A stretch of 64,000 nucleotides of DNA, from positions 2,852,001-2,916,000 of the forward strand of contig NZ_JAGGMQ010000001.1 in NCBI RefSeq assembly GCF_017875465.1, given 5' to 3'. Source of the stretch: Winslowiella toletana. Its GTDB lineage: Bacteria > Pseudomonadota > Gammaproteobacteria > Enterobacterales > Enterobacteriaceae. A program made the translations under genes and the position numbers. Positions 8,399-16,891 of this stretch are shown piece by piece; the stretch's first letter is position 1; every line of letters starts with the position of its first letter. Under the pieces are notes generated by a model that ran no database searches, was not told the DNA's origin, and saw only the letters and a list, made by a program, of their open reading frames with translations.

Positions 8399-9577
8399 TT
8401 ACGGCTTAACCGGCATGATCTGCTCACCCACAAAATGGGCGAAGACGTAATCATCCGGCCCCAGCGCATCATGCTGCTGTGGCGTAAAGGGGTGCTGGTA
8501 CTGTTTGATCAGGCCGTCATAGCTGCCGATCTGATAAAAACCGTCGCGGATGGCATTACCGTCCAGGCTGTCCGCTTTCTCCATGGCCAGCGCGGCAAGG
8601 TGCATCGCGTCATAGGCGTTAGCGATACCGACCGCCGGAGTGACATCGGCCAGCGTTTTGATCTGCGGGTACTGCTTTTTCAGCTCAGCGAGCACCCGCT
8701 CGCCGTTTGCGGAGTTGTGATCGGTAAACAGGAAGGTCTGAATAAAAGTCACCCGATCGGCGCCCGGACCGGCCAGTTCGCTAAAGCGACCGCCCGCCGG
8801 ACCCCAATGGGAAACCACCGGCACCTGCCAGCCCATTTTATGCAGCGATTTCACTACCTGCGCCGACGGGCCAACATTGCCAACCATCAGCAGCGCATCG
8901 GCACCGGCGTTTTTCAGACGGGTTAACTGCGGCACCAGATCGACATCGCTGTCTTCGATACGCTCGGCACCGGCAATCGCCATCTGGCGTCTGGCCAGCG
9001 CGGCGCGAAAACCTTTTTCATTGGATTCGCCCCAGGGATTGTTCACCAGAATCATGCCCGGTTTTTTCATGCCGATTTTGCTGATGCCGTAGTTGACCAG
9101 TGCTTCATCCACCAGCTCATCCACCGCCGAGACGCGGAAGGCGTAGTTCTCTTTAGCGCCGTTATGGGTGATGCCGGTGCCTGCGGCCCAGATACCCATA
9201 AACGGCGTTTTCAGCTGATTGGTCAGCGGTACAATCGCCAGCGACACCGGCGTATCGAGTCCGCCAAACAGCAGCGCCACTTTCTCACGCTGAATCAGCT
9301 CACGCGCCGCCAGCATTCCTTTGCCGGGGTTACTTTCATCATCACGCCGCACCAGCGCCAGCGGACGGCCTTTAACGCCACCGGCGGCGTTGATTTCGTT
9401 AATCGCAATCGTCAGCCCGCGTGTCAGTGCTTCTCCTGACTTCGCGGATTGCCCGGACAGCGCCGCCACCAGTCCGACTTTAATCGGCTCTGCGGCGAAA
9501 GCGTTAAAAGAGAGTGCGGCGCAGAAGGTCACTGCGATGGCACTAAGCCACTTACCTGAAGTTATTATCTTGTTCAT
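8399..9577 (-). CDS. LIV-type periplasmic substrate-binding protein
   Basis: A 392-residue exported protein of the LivJ/LivK-like peripheral binding fold (Leu_BP type I). An N-terminal signal peptide ends near FNAFA. The mature start EPIKVGLVAALSGQSAKSGE is the family hallmark, and the hinge region GALDTP and VSHWGPAGG blocks follow. The ATG at 9577 is preferred over a GTG two codons earlier because GAGGT is correctly spaced from it. It is the first gene of the operon leading to livH, the LivMGF fusion and the amidohydrolase, and presumably defines substrate choice. Confidence 0.9.
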   Translation of the reverse strand: MNKIITSGKWLSAIAVTFCAALSFNAFAAEPIKVGLVAALSGQSAKSGEALTRGLTIAINEINAAGGVKGRPLALVRRDDESNPGKGMLAARELIQREKVALLFGGLDTPVSLAIVPLTNQLKTPFMGIWAAGTGITHNGAKENYAFRVSAVDELVDEALVNYGISKIGMKKPGMILVNNPWGESNEKGFRAALARRQMAIAGAERIEDSDVDLVPQLTRLKNAGADALLMVGNVGPSAQVVKSLHKMGWQVPVVSHWGPAGGRFSELAGPGADRVTFIQTFLFTDHNSANGERVLAELKKQYPQIKTLADVTPAVGIANAYDAMHLAALAMEKADSLDGNAIRDGFYQIGSYDGLIKQYQHPFTPQQHDALGPDDYVFAHFVGEQIMPVKP

Positions 9578-9769
9578 TTTCACACCTCGTGGATTGCTAG
9601 CTATTTTGATTTTATTTCTAGCAATTACGGTGCCAGTTTGTTATTTCTACCGCGAGCCGCTTTTTTACTCACTTTTTGCACTGAGGGAAGCGGGGCGTTA
9701 TGCGCCATTTTGGTGCTTACTGCGCCGAAAAGGGGCAACTTAAACAGCAATAATTCAATGAGGTGCGTG

Positions 9770-10171
9770 ATGAACGCTGAGCATCCTGCAGTACAAATCG
9801 TGCGCGAGTTTCTCGCCGCATCCATGGCACCGGACCCGGTACTGGCCGCCACTTTTATGACGCCAGCGGTAAATATCACTTTTACCGGCAAGCGAGTAAT
9901 GGCCGATCCGCAGGCGATTACCGCCTTTAACGGCGGGCGCTATAAGTGGGTGAAAAAGGCGTTAGGCCAGTTTGACTGGATGGATCGCGGCGACTGCGTA
10001 GTGGTGTACGCCAACGGCACATTGTATGGCGAGTGGCCAGACGGACGCCGTTTTGCCGGTAATCGCTATCTTGATCGCTACGAAGTGCGGGCAGGCAAAA
10101 TTACGCATATGGATGTGTGGAATGACAGCGCTGAATGGATTCTGGATCCGCAGATTGCGCAGTCGGCCTGA
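9770..10171 (+). CDS. SnoaL-like (NTF2-fold) protein
   Basis: A 133-residue cytosolic protein with the cone-shaped NTF2/SnoaL architecture: an N-terminal helix (VQIVREFLAASM), a F-T/S-P-A-V strand turn (TFMTPAVNITF) and the terminal strands FAGNRYLDRYEVRAGKI...HMDVWNDSAEW. The start at 9770 follows a purine-rich AATGAGG element. It is divergent from the transport operon and may share its promoter region. Such proteins are isomerase- or hydrolase-like or merely ligand-binding; no specific reaction can be assigned. Confidence 0.75.
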   Translation: MNAEHPAVQIVREFLAASMAPDPVLAATFMTPAVNITFTGKRVMADPQAITAFNGGRYKWVKKALGQFDWMDRGDCVVVYANGTLYGEWPDGRRFAGNRYLDRYEVRAGKITHMDVWNDSAEWILDPQIAQSA

Positions 10172-10282
10172 GTCAGCGTGCGGGCCGGTTATCGGCCCAT
10201 TGTGCGGAGTGACGCCCATTTTAATCCGCCGGGGCTGACTACACTTTGCGCTGAGTGATCGCCCATTGTTAAGGAGTCAGCT

Positions 10283-10720
10283 ATGCAAGTGAATCCCTAT
10301 CTGTTTTTTAATGGTCGCTGTGAAGAGGCGATCGCCTTTTATCAGCAGGCCGTTGGCGCTGAATTACTGTTTAAAATGACCTTTGGCGAAATGCCGGCAG
10401 AGCAGCAACAGCAAGAGGGTTGTGCCTCCGCTTATCAGTTTCCGCCGGACAAAATTATGCATGCCCAGCTAAAAGTGGGTAACAGTGAAATCATGCTAAG
10501 TGATGGCGACATGTCCAGCACTCAGCAGCAGCATGCTGGCTTTGCTATCAGCCTGGCGGGCAAGGATGTCAACGAGGGAAAAAGCTGGTTTGATAATCTG
10601 GCGGCCGACGGCAATGTCACCATGCCGTGGCAGGAGACCTTCTGGGCCAAAGGCTTTGGTATGCTGACTGATAAATTCGGCATTCCGTGGATGGTGAATG
10701 TTGAGAAGCCGATGAAATAA
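10283..10720 (+). CDS. yjdN: VOC-superfamily protein YjdN (PhnB-like)
   Basis: A 145-residue glyoxalase-fold protein close in length and sequence style to E. coli YjdN. Characteristic pieces are PYLFFNGRCEEAIAFYQ at the N-terminus, MHAQLKVGNSEIMLSD in the middle and WGxF-like ETFWAKGFGMLTDKFGIPW near the end. AAGGAG lies 7-8 nt upstream of the ATG. The family is often annotated as PhnB or 3-demethylubiquinone methyltransferase-like, but no enzymatic role is established. It is followed by a strong shared terminator with tsx. Confidence 0.85.
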   Translation: MQVNPYLFFNGRCEEAIAFYQQAVGAELLFKMTFGEMPAEQQQQEGCASAYQFPPDKIMHAQLKVGNSEIMLSDGDMSSTQQQHAGFAISLAGKDVNEGKSWFDNLAADGNVTMPWQETFWAKGFGMLTDKFGIPWMVNVEKPMK

Positions 10721-10736
10721 GATGATGACCTTGTGC

Positions 10737-10760
10737 ACGGGAGCCGCTATCGGCTCCCGT
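10737..10760. terminator. Bidirectional terminator between yjdN and tsx
   Basis: Perfect 10-bp inverted repeat ACGGGAGCCG/CGGCTCCCGT with a CTAT loop, located between two convergent genes. Confidence 0.88.
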
Positions 10761-10772
10761 ATTGTGGCAGAA

Positions 10773-11642
10773 TCAGAAGTTATAACCGACCACCAGGTAG
10801 TAACCCCAGCCAGTAGATTTCACTTCAAATGGCCCTTTGCCAAAGTCCAGTTCGGTGCCGTCAGCCCACTGGCCGCCGTTATGGAAGTAACGCGCCACTA
10901 CCGAGTAGTGCCAGTGATCGTAGCCCAGCGAGAGGATATGGCTGGAGGCGATGGAGTTATTGGTGCGCGCATCCCCGGCTTTATCCCGCAGCTCGGAACC
11001 GAAGTCAAAGTTGGTAAAGCCAACATAGCTCAGATTACCGCCCCACAGCTGAGTCAGCGGCAGGAAGTATTTAATTTTAAAGCGATAGCCGTCCCAGCTG
11101 TCTTCGTTGGCGGCGCCGTAGTTTTCCCACTGATATTTTGCATAGATATTCGCTGACAGCGCCATTTTGGTATGGGTGTCGATATCGGTGCCCAGACCCA
11201 TATACCAGGTGTTCTGGCGGCTGGCTTTGTTGTCACCCATATCGTAGATATAGTTGTTAGCAAAGTACCACTCTTTGAACGGGCCGAAGCTGAGATCGGT
11301 ATTGGTCAGTTTATCAATCGAGAAGCGCGGCTCGATTTCCATAAAGAACGGTGAACCATCGTCCCACGCGCCGGTATCATTGCCATTACCCACGCCAAAC
11401 ACTTTTGGTACGTCGATATAACCATAAAAATCGAACCAGTCTTTATGCGCAAAGGCTTCGTATTCAAGATAGACATCGTTATTCAGCTGCGGTCCAAAGC
11501 GCGTGTGATAGCTGCCCACCACGTTAACGCTCTGATGCCACCAGTCGGAAACATACTCCGGGCTATTGCTCTCTGCCATTGCTGAGACACTGTATGACAT
11601 CGCCATCAGTGTGCCTGCCGCCATCAACATTTTTATTTTCAT
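10773..11642 (-). CDS. tsx: Nucleoside-specific outer-membrane channel Tsx
   Basis: A 289-residue outer-membrane beta-barrel that lets nucleosides diffuse across the outer membrane (E. coli Tsx is 294 residues). It has a signal peptide cut near SAMA, and the mature start carries the family pattern [22 protein letters not shown]. Alternating amphipathic strands run to a C-terminal aromatic residue (LVVGYNF), the BAM-recognition signature. A perfect CRP site lies about 210 bp upstream, agreeing with catabolite-controlled expression of tsx in E. coli. Confidence 0.95.
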   Translation of the reverse strand: MKIKMLMAAGTLMAMSYSVSAMAESNSPEYVSDWWHQSVNVVGSYHTRFGPQLNNDVYLEYEAFAHKDWFDFYGYIDVPKVFGVGNGNDTGAWDDGSPFFMEIEPRFSIDKLTNTDLSFGPFKEWYFANNYIYDMGDNKASRQNTWYMGLGTDIDTHTKMALSANIYAKYQWENYGAANEDSWDGYRFKIKYFLPLTQLWGGNLSYVGFTNFDFGSELRDKAGDARTNNSIASSHILSLGYDHWHYSVVARYFHNGGQWADGTELDFGKGPFEVKSTGWGYYLVVGYNF

Positions 11643-12026
11643 TTTATTACCACATGCTTAATGACCATTCGGTTTTGCAACATTGATGGTCTTGTTATGT
11701 TGCCCCTGCATGGCAGGAGGGTGATTTCCGTCGTCACAAAACAGATCCAACGCCTGAAAAAGTGCCCGCGCATCGTGCCTGCAACAGAGGAATAGAAAAT
11801 AGATATTGCTCACATTTGTCAAAGTTTGTTTCATTATGATTCAGAGGTTTTGTGATCTTTGTCACAAAAATGTCGTATTTAAGCGCAATCGATTGGCTGA
11901 TTAAAAAAACAGCAGTAGCGGCGGAGGGATTATCACGTATTGAGCGCTGCCAAAAAACAGGCAACTATGTTATTAATTTGAATAAATAATCGATCGCTAT
12001 CTGGCTTATTTTCCGGGAAATAGTTT
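11643..12026. promoter_or_regulatory. Divergent promoter region of tsx and the binding-protein gene
   Basis: A 384-bp AT-rich stretch without a credible gene. It contains one perfect CRP site (11851-11866) and a half-matching second motif near 11812 (CTCACATTTGTCA), as expected for a tsx promoter controlled by CRP and a co-repressor such as CytR. Confidence 0.6.
11851..11866. promoter_or_regulatory. CRP-cAMP binding site
   Basis: TGTGATCTTTGTCACA matches TGTGA-N6-TCACA exactly. It can serve tsx to its left or the binding-protein gene to its right. Confidence 0.8.
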
Positions 12027-12806
12027 ATGAAAAAAATCGCGCTCTCTGTTTTGCTGGCGCTGACCACCGTCAGTCACGCTGCCTTTGCTGAAACGCAGCT
12101 ACGTTTTGGTGTCGATCCCACTTTCCCACCGTTTGAATCGAAAGCCGCCGACGGATCATTGCAGGGTTTTGATATCGATATGGGCAACGCCATCTGTCAG
12201 CAGCTGCAGGTGAAATGCGTCTGGGTGCAGACCGGTTATGACGGCATTATCCCGGCGTTAAAAGCGCGTAAATTTGACGCCATTCTGTCGGCGATGTCGA
12301 TGACCGATAAACGTCGTGAACAGGTCGCGTTTAGCGACCGACTGTATATCACCCCAAGCGCGCTGATTACCCGTAAAAATAGTGGATTAAGCCCGGATAT
12401 CGCCACGCTGAAAGGCAAGGTGATCGGGGTGGCGCAAGGCACCACCCAGGAGTCTTACGCCCAGAGTTTGTGGGCGCCAAAAGGCATTCAGGTGGTTTCT
12501 TATCCAAATCAGGAAGAGATTTATCCCGACCTGGCCTCGGGGCGCGTCGACGCCACTTTTACCAACGCGGCGTCAGCGGCCACCGGTTTCCTGAAATCGC
12601 CACAGGGTCAGGATTTCGCCATCAGTGGCAAGGCGCTTTATGATGATAAATGGTTTGGCGAGGGCGTTGGCATCGGCTTGCGTAAAGACGATGAGCAGCA
12701 CCGCCAGATGATCAACAGCGCGCTGGCGGAACTGCACAAAAACGGCACCTACGACAAACTGGCGAAGAAGTATTTCACCTTTGATATATACCGTAAGCCA
12801 GAGTAA
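12027..12806 (+). CDS. Basic-amino-acid-type ABC binding protein (HisJ/ArgT/ArtJ-like)
   Basis: A 259-residue periplasmic binding protein of the polar amino acid family 3 fold. It has a signal peptide ending FA-ETQ. The mature start RFGVDPTFPPFESKAADG, the block GFDIDMGNAICQQLQ and the hinge DGIIPALKARKFDAILSAMS carry the fold's ligand-pocket residues, followed by YDKLAKKYF at the C-terminus. No permease or ATPase gene adjoins it, so it must share a transporter encoded elsewhere. It converges with a 2OG oxygenase gene 34 bp downstream. Confidence 0.88.
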   Translation: MKKIALSVLLALTTVSHAAFAETQLRFGVDPTFPPFESKAADGSLQGFDIDMGNAICQQLQVKCVWVQTGYDGIIPALKARKFDAILSAMSMTDKRREQVAFSDRLYITPSALITRKNSGLSPDIATLKGKVIGVAQGTTQESYAQSLWAPKGIQVVSYPNQEEIYPDLASGRVDATFTNAASAATGFLKSPQGQDFAISGKALYDDKWFGEGVGIGLRKDDEQHRQMINSALAELHKNGTYDKLAKKYFTFDIYRKPE

Positions 12807-12840
12807 TCCGCATGAACGGCACAAGCAGCCACTGCATGCT

Positions 12841-13620
12841 TTACAGACGGCCGTAAAAGGTCATTCTGGCGGTCTCTGACAGGGCGATATCCGGCCGGGC
12901 ATTGTAAGCCAGCACCACCAGCATCCGGGTGGTATCGCCCTCGGTCGGCGTGACGCGATGCAGGGCGTTACGCCCACGAAACAGCACCAGATCGCCCGGT
13001 GCAATCACCAGCTTTTCTGGCGTCCGTTCCCCCTCCAGCACCTGCTGTACCCCGGCGAAATTCATCTCGCCGCGGTCGGCATCGCGCAGGTTGCTGACAT
13101 ACTCAAACACTCCTCCGTCCTGTGGCTTCTGGATCAGCAGAGTGATGGCAAATGAGGAGTTATCAAAGTGCCAGCCCAGCTCCTGGCCGTTATGCGCATA
13201 GTGCAGATTGATCGATGAGAGTGAATCGGCATAGGGATAGAGTTGTTGTTCGCCCAGCACGCCGCACAGAAACTGTTTAAACAGCCCGGCGTTATACAGC
13301 GCGCGCAGTGGCGAATCGGCGGGGATCTCTTCATCAGTAATACAGCCTTTTGACGACACCACCTGACGGTTACGCGCATGGTCAGCGGGCAGACTGCTAT
13401 CGGGCTGACTCAGATAAACATTGTGACTGTTGCTGGCATAAAACGCCCGATGGCTGTTGGCGTCACCTTCCTGCTTAATCGACTGCAGGGCTTCGGCAGT
13501 AAGAAAATCCCGCAGCACCAGTGCGCCGCTCTGGTCGAGCTGTCGCTTACAGCCGGCAATGTACTGCTTGTCGCTAATCGGGTGGGATAACAGATTCAGG
13601 GTGGTGGCCAGACTGCTCAT
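12841..13620 (-). CDS. 2-oxoglutarate/Fe(II)-dependent oxygenase, free-amino-acid type
   Basis: A 259-residue double-stranded-beta-helix enzyme. The facial triad is visible as H151-x-D153 (LGWHFDNSSFAITLL) and H221 (GRNALHRVTP), with R232 as the likely 2-oxoglutarate anchor. Overall pattern and length resemble the BesD/HalD family, which halogenates or hydroxylates free lysine-like amino acids. Those halogenases have Gly in place of the triad Asp, so the Asp here predicts a hydroxylase. GGAGCC lies just upstream of the ATG. Substrate is unknown; the neighbouring basic-amino-acid binding protein makes a cationic amino acid a fair guess. It may be the last gene of the biosynthetic operon upstream, but a 113-bp gap separates them. 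Confidence 0.72.
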   Translation of the reverse strand: MSSLATTLNLLSHPISDKQYIAGCKRQLDQSGALVLRDFLTAEALQSIKQEGDANSHRAFYASNSHNVYLSQPDSSLPADHARNRQVVSSKGCITDEEIPADSPLRALYNAGLFKQFLCGVLGEQQLYPYADSLSSINLHYAHNGQELGWHFDNSSFAITLLIQKPQDGGVFEYVSNLRDADRGEMNFAGVQQVLEGERTPEKLVIAPGDLVLFRGRNALHRVTPTEGDTTRMLVVLAYNARPDIALSETARMTFYGRL

Positions 13621-13733
13621 GAAGGCTCCGTAAAGGGCGGATAATTATTCCACTGTATAAGAACTGGCGTCATCAGCGATAACAATAAAATCCTCATCCG
13701 CACTACAGAGCGTATTAATGCAGTAGCAACCTG

Positions 13734-14264
13734 TCACTCCGGCGTGTTTTGCAGCCCAAGACAAATCTGCGCGCCACCATAAGTGATCAGGTTATTAAAG
13801 CTAAAACCGCATTTTTTTGCTTGTTTTATTGCCACCTGGTTATCCGGTAAAATCAGGCAGCATACCGGCAGAGTAAAGTTTTGCGCCTGCCAGTTCAAAA
13901 CCGCACACTTGGCTTCATGGCCGTAGCCCTGGCCGTGGTAATCGGAATGCAGAATAGTACCCAGTTCCATCATTGGTGCCATCGGCGGCGTAGTGTCACG
14001 TTTAAAATCGGCAAAACCGATCTCACCCATAAAAGCGCCAGTGGCTTTCTCTTTGATTGCCCAATAACCAAAACCCAGACCTGCCCAAAGCCCGCGATAT
14101 TGCAGCCAGATTGCCCAGCATGCTTCACGGCTAAGTGGGCCTGGCGGTATATGTTTTGTGGCGATCGGATCCTGCCACATGCGCAACATCGACGGGAAAT
14201 CTTCTACGCTATGGGCGGTCAGGTGCATCCTTTCCGTTTCGATAACCGGTATATTATTTGTCAT
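13734..14264 (-). CDS. GNAT-family N-acetyltransferase (RimJ/RimL type)
   Basis: A 176-residue acetyltransferase. The N-terminal block ERMHLTAHSVEDF, the central YWAIKEKATGAFMGEIGF and the acetyl-CoA loop HGQGYGHEAKCAVLNW follow the RimJ/RimL layout; NQVAIKQAKKCGFSF is the C-terminal CoA-side helix. Its ATG overlaps the stop of the adenylation gene (ATGA), so translation is coupled and it is the fourth gene of the operon starting at 18160. It could acetylate the cluster's product for modification or self-protection. Direct evidence for either is absent. Confidence 0.85.
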   Translation of the reverse strand: MTNNIPVIETERMHLTAHSVEDFPSMLRMWQDPIATKHIPPGPLSREACWAIWLQYRGLWAGLGFGYWAIKEKATGAFMGEIGFADFKRDTTPPMAPMMELGTILHSDYHGQGYGHEAKCAVLNWQAQNFTLPVCCLILPDNQVAIKQAKKCGFSFNNLITYGGAQICLGLQNTPE

Positions 14265-15826
14265 AAGCTCAGGTCCTTTTGCTTAGAAAGCTGATTTATC
14301 AGCTGGTTTTTTAATTTTACCCGATCGATTTTACCGGTTGCCGTTCTGGGCAGTCCGGCCATCAGTGTAAAACTCCATGGATACATATAATCTGGCAGGA
14401 TTTGCTTTAGCCTCTGCTGCACCTGCAATAATTCTGACTCAGGGATCGAGAGTGTCAGACAGGCATGCAGGCTTGCGCCATATTTGTCATCGGCTATCGG
14501 AATAATCGCCGCTTCTTCTATGCCCTCAATTGTTGCCAGCGCATTTTCCACTTCGCCTGGTTCAACGCGATAGCCGCGTGTTTTCACCATATTGTCCATG
14601 CGGCCGTAATAGAGCAGCTCGCCGTTATCCCCCCAGCTGCCATAATCACCGGTGCGGCAAACCAGCGTGGGATAGTGATGAAATGGACTCTGAATCAGTC
14701 TCTCGGCAGTAAGCTGAGGGGCGTTGAAATAACCGGCAAAAACCGTGCTGCCGCGCACCACAATTTCTCCCATCTGACCCGGTGGTAAGCTATTTAAATT
14801 TTCATCAACAATATAAATCTCAGTTTCATCCACCGGGTAACCGATCGGAATGGTAGCGCCATCGGCGGGTGCTGCGCTGAGATGATGGCAGGTGACGATA
14901 TTGGTTTCGGTGGGACCGTAAATATTGGCGACCCTGGTCTGTGGCAGGCAGTGCATCACTTTACGCAGCCACGAAGCGGCAAACGGCTCACCGGCATACA
15001 GCAAAACTCGGAGGCTGGGGATATTTCTCTCCAGTCTGCCTTTGTTCAGCCAGCGAATATAAGCAGAAGGCACGGTATAGACCACGGTGATGCCTTTATC
15101 TCGCATATAACTGACAATATTATCCGGCGTGCTGGCAAAATTTTCCGGGACAATAACCAGGCTGGCGCCACTGAGCAAAGTCGTGAAAATATCAAATACC
15201 GACAGATCAAACTGCAGTGGCGCGCGGCTGAAGATGCGATCATGCTGGCCGATATTAAATTCCTTGCTCATCCAGACAACAAAGCTACAGGCATTACGAT
15301 GTGTCAGCATTATGCCTTTCGGTGTGCCGGTGGAACCAGAGGTATAAAGGATCCAGGCAATATCATCACTGAGGATTTTATGATACTGACCGGCGGGGGG
15401 AGCAGGCATGGTCGTTTTTTCAATCTCATCAAAAAAACAGACAGGTTGCGTCCCGGAGTGAATAATATCCGTAACTGACGCCTGATAACGACGTTGTACC
15501 ACAATACTTTTTAATTCTGCGGTATGGAATAAATTGGAAACCCACGCTGCGGGCGCATAAATATTGACCGGAATATAGATAATGCCTGCATACAAGGCAC
15601 CCAGCATAGCGCCAATAGCAGAGGGGGTAACATCGGACAAAATACCAATATGATCGCCACGTTGCAGTCCGCAATCGCGGTAGAAATGATAATAGCGCCA
15701 GCTTAATTGTTCCAGTTCGGCATAACTGTATTTCTCTTCACCATATTCAACTGCGATGCGCCCGCTGTGAAGCTGAAAACTCCCTGCCAGCAGACTTGGC
15801 AAAGTGCTGCTTGTCACAAGATTCAT
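14261..15826 (-). CDS. Stand-alone amino-acid adenylation enzyme (NRPS A-domain type)
   Basis: A 521-residue acyl/aminoacyl-AMP ligase with the full set of adenylation motifs: A3 YTSGSTGTPKG (161-171), A4 FDLSVFDIF with Asp207 in the position that contacts an alpha-amino group, A5 NIYGPTET (301-308), A7 CRTGDYG (390-396), A8 near GRMDNMVKTRGYRVEPGEVE and A10 TATGKI with Lys499. It lacks condensation, carrier and thioesterase domains, and no carrier-protein gene is nearby. It starts 13 nt after the methyltransferase stop. It probably activates an amino acid as the aminoacyl-AMP for direct ligation or for a carrier encoded elsewhere. Confidence 0.88.
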   Translation of the reverse strand: MNLVTSSTLPSLLAGSFQLHSGRIAVEYGEEKYSYAELEQLSWRYYHFYRDCGLQRGDHIGILSDVTPSAIGAMLGALYAGIIYIPVNIYAPAAWVSNLFHTAELKSIVVQRRYQASVTDIIHSGTQPVCFFDEIEKTTMPAPPAGQYHKILSDDIAWILYTSGSTGTPKGIMLTHRNACSFVVWMSKEFNIGQHDRIFSRAPLQFDLSVFDIFTTLLSGASLVIVPENFASTPDNIVSYMRDKGITVVYTVPSAYIRWLNKGRLERNIPSLRVLLYAGEPFAASWLRKVMHCLPQTRVANIYGPTETNIVTCHHLSAAPADGATIPIGYPVDETEIYIVDENLNSLPPGQMGEIVVRGSTVFAGYFNAPQLTAERLIQSPFHHYPTLVCRTGDYGSWGDNGELLYYGRMDNMVKTRGYRVEPGEVENALATIEGIEEAAIIPIADDKYGASLHACLTLSIPESELLQVQQRLKQILPDYMYPWSFTLMAGLPRTATGKIDRVKLKNQLINQLSKQKDLSL

Positions 15827-15839
15827 ATTAAATCCTTTA

Positions 15840-16883
15840 TCATGAATGGGTATTTCGGGATGTGCTGATAGTCAGCTTTTGCCAGCCCGCCTGATCCAGC
15901 AATGGCTCTGTTTTCTGCACCCTGCCGCAGATATAATTATCGGTAATAACCTGAGTGGTCGGCGAAACCAGCCAGACCAGTGACTGCTCCTGCCATTGAC
16001 TATTTTTAGTGCGAACAACCATTGCCATGGCGCTTTCGTCATGGTGCAAAATTGTTGCTTCGGATTGGTGGTATTTCATTAAACCGCTTTCCCGGTCTGC
16101 ATCGCTAAAACCACGCAGTAACCATTTCTCCCTGAGGGGGAAATTATTTGCAGAAACGGAAGAAAAAACCGCAATTTCGCTGTTTTCAGTGCTGCTGTAA
16201 CGCTCACTTAAACTGAAACCGAATTCAGCCAGCAACTGTTGCAGTGACTCGGGGTGATAAGCCAGAGAATTAAGTCCATCAGCAGAAGTGATAAGGGTTC
16301 CCTGTTCACCAGGGCTAACTTGCAGATGCTGACAGCCGCATTTAGCGTAATAATCTTGCCGCAGATCGCTGGTCCGGGCATCGGGTAAGAATCCCGAAAT
16401 AATCATTGTGACATTTAAACCACTGAGGTGCGCCAGAACCTGGCGTGGATAGGGTAGGTTGCCAAAACAGTTGAAAGGGAAAAATATGCAGAATTTTTTC
16501 GTTTTATCCTGATCGCTGGCAATCAGCAGATCCCGGACTTTGTCCACGGAGCATACTTCGATCCGTGCTTGTCCTGCCGAGTGTGCCTGGTACAGGGGCA
16601 AGCGGATTTTACCTAATGCGACCAGCCAGCTAACCAGATCAATACCGCAATAATTGATATTTTGTGCAGAAATTAATGGCAGATAACGACCATAGCCGCA
16701 GCCCACTTCAATAAATTCATCAATCTGAGCCTCCGGTTGTTGCAGTAAATTAGCTATTATTGCTTTCTCAGCGCAGAGATAGGCATTAACCGCGCTGGTA
16801 AGTCTGCTCACATCAAACATACGCCAGCCGCTTTCATAACAATAAAATGTTTCCACAGTCACGGCGTTTTTATTGTTGACCAT
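15840..16883 (-). CDS. SAM-dependent methyltransferase with an extra C-terminal domain
   Basis: A class I methyltransferase of 347 residues. Motif I is EFIEVGCGYGRYLPL (about 57-70) followed by the acidic strand end YCGIDLVSW; FCIFFPFNCFGNL fits motif IV. The last 90 residues (from about SANNFPLREKW) form a separate basic-aromatic region that I do not recognise. The ATG at 16883 is chosen because GAGG lies 6 nt upstream; an earlier in-frame ATG at 16937 has no ribosome site and overlaps the previous gene. It lies between the oxoamine synthase (8-nt gap) and the adenylation gene. The acceptor atom is unknown. Confidence 0.75.
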   Translation of the reverse strand: MVNNKNAVTVETFYCYESGWRMFDVSRLTSAVNAYLCAEKAIIANLLQQPEAQIDEFIEVGCGYGRYLPLISAQNINYCGIDLVSWLVALGKIRLPLYQAHSAGQARIEVCSVDKVRDLLIASDQDKTKKFCIFFPFNCFGNLPYPRQVLAHLSGLNVTMIISGFLPDARTSDLRQDYYAKCGCQHLQVSPGEQGTLITSADGLNSLAYHPESLQQLLAEFGFSLSERYSSTENSEIAVFSSVSANNFPLREKWLLRGFSDADRESGLMKYHQSEATILHHDESAMAMVVRTKNSQWQEQSLVWLVSPTTQVITDNYICGRVQKTEPLLDQAGWQKLTISTSRNTHS

Positions 16884-16891
16884 TTCATACC

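Noticed and set aside
12027..12806. Naming the binding protein argT or hisJ
   Set aside because: The fold is clear but there are no hisQMP or art genes nearby and the sequence does not settle the ligand.
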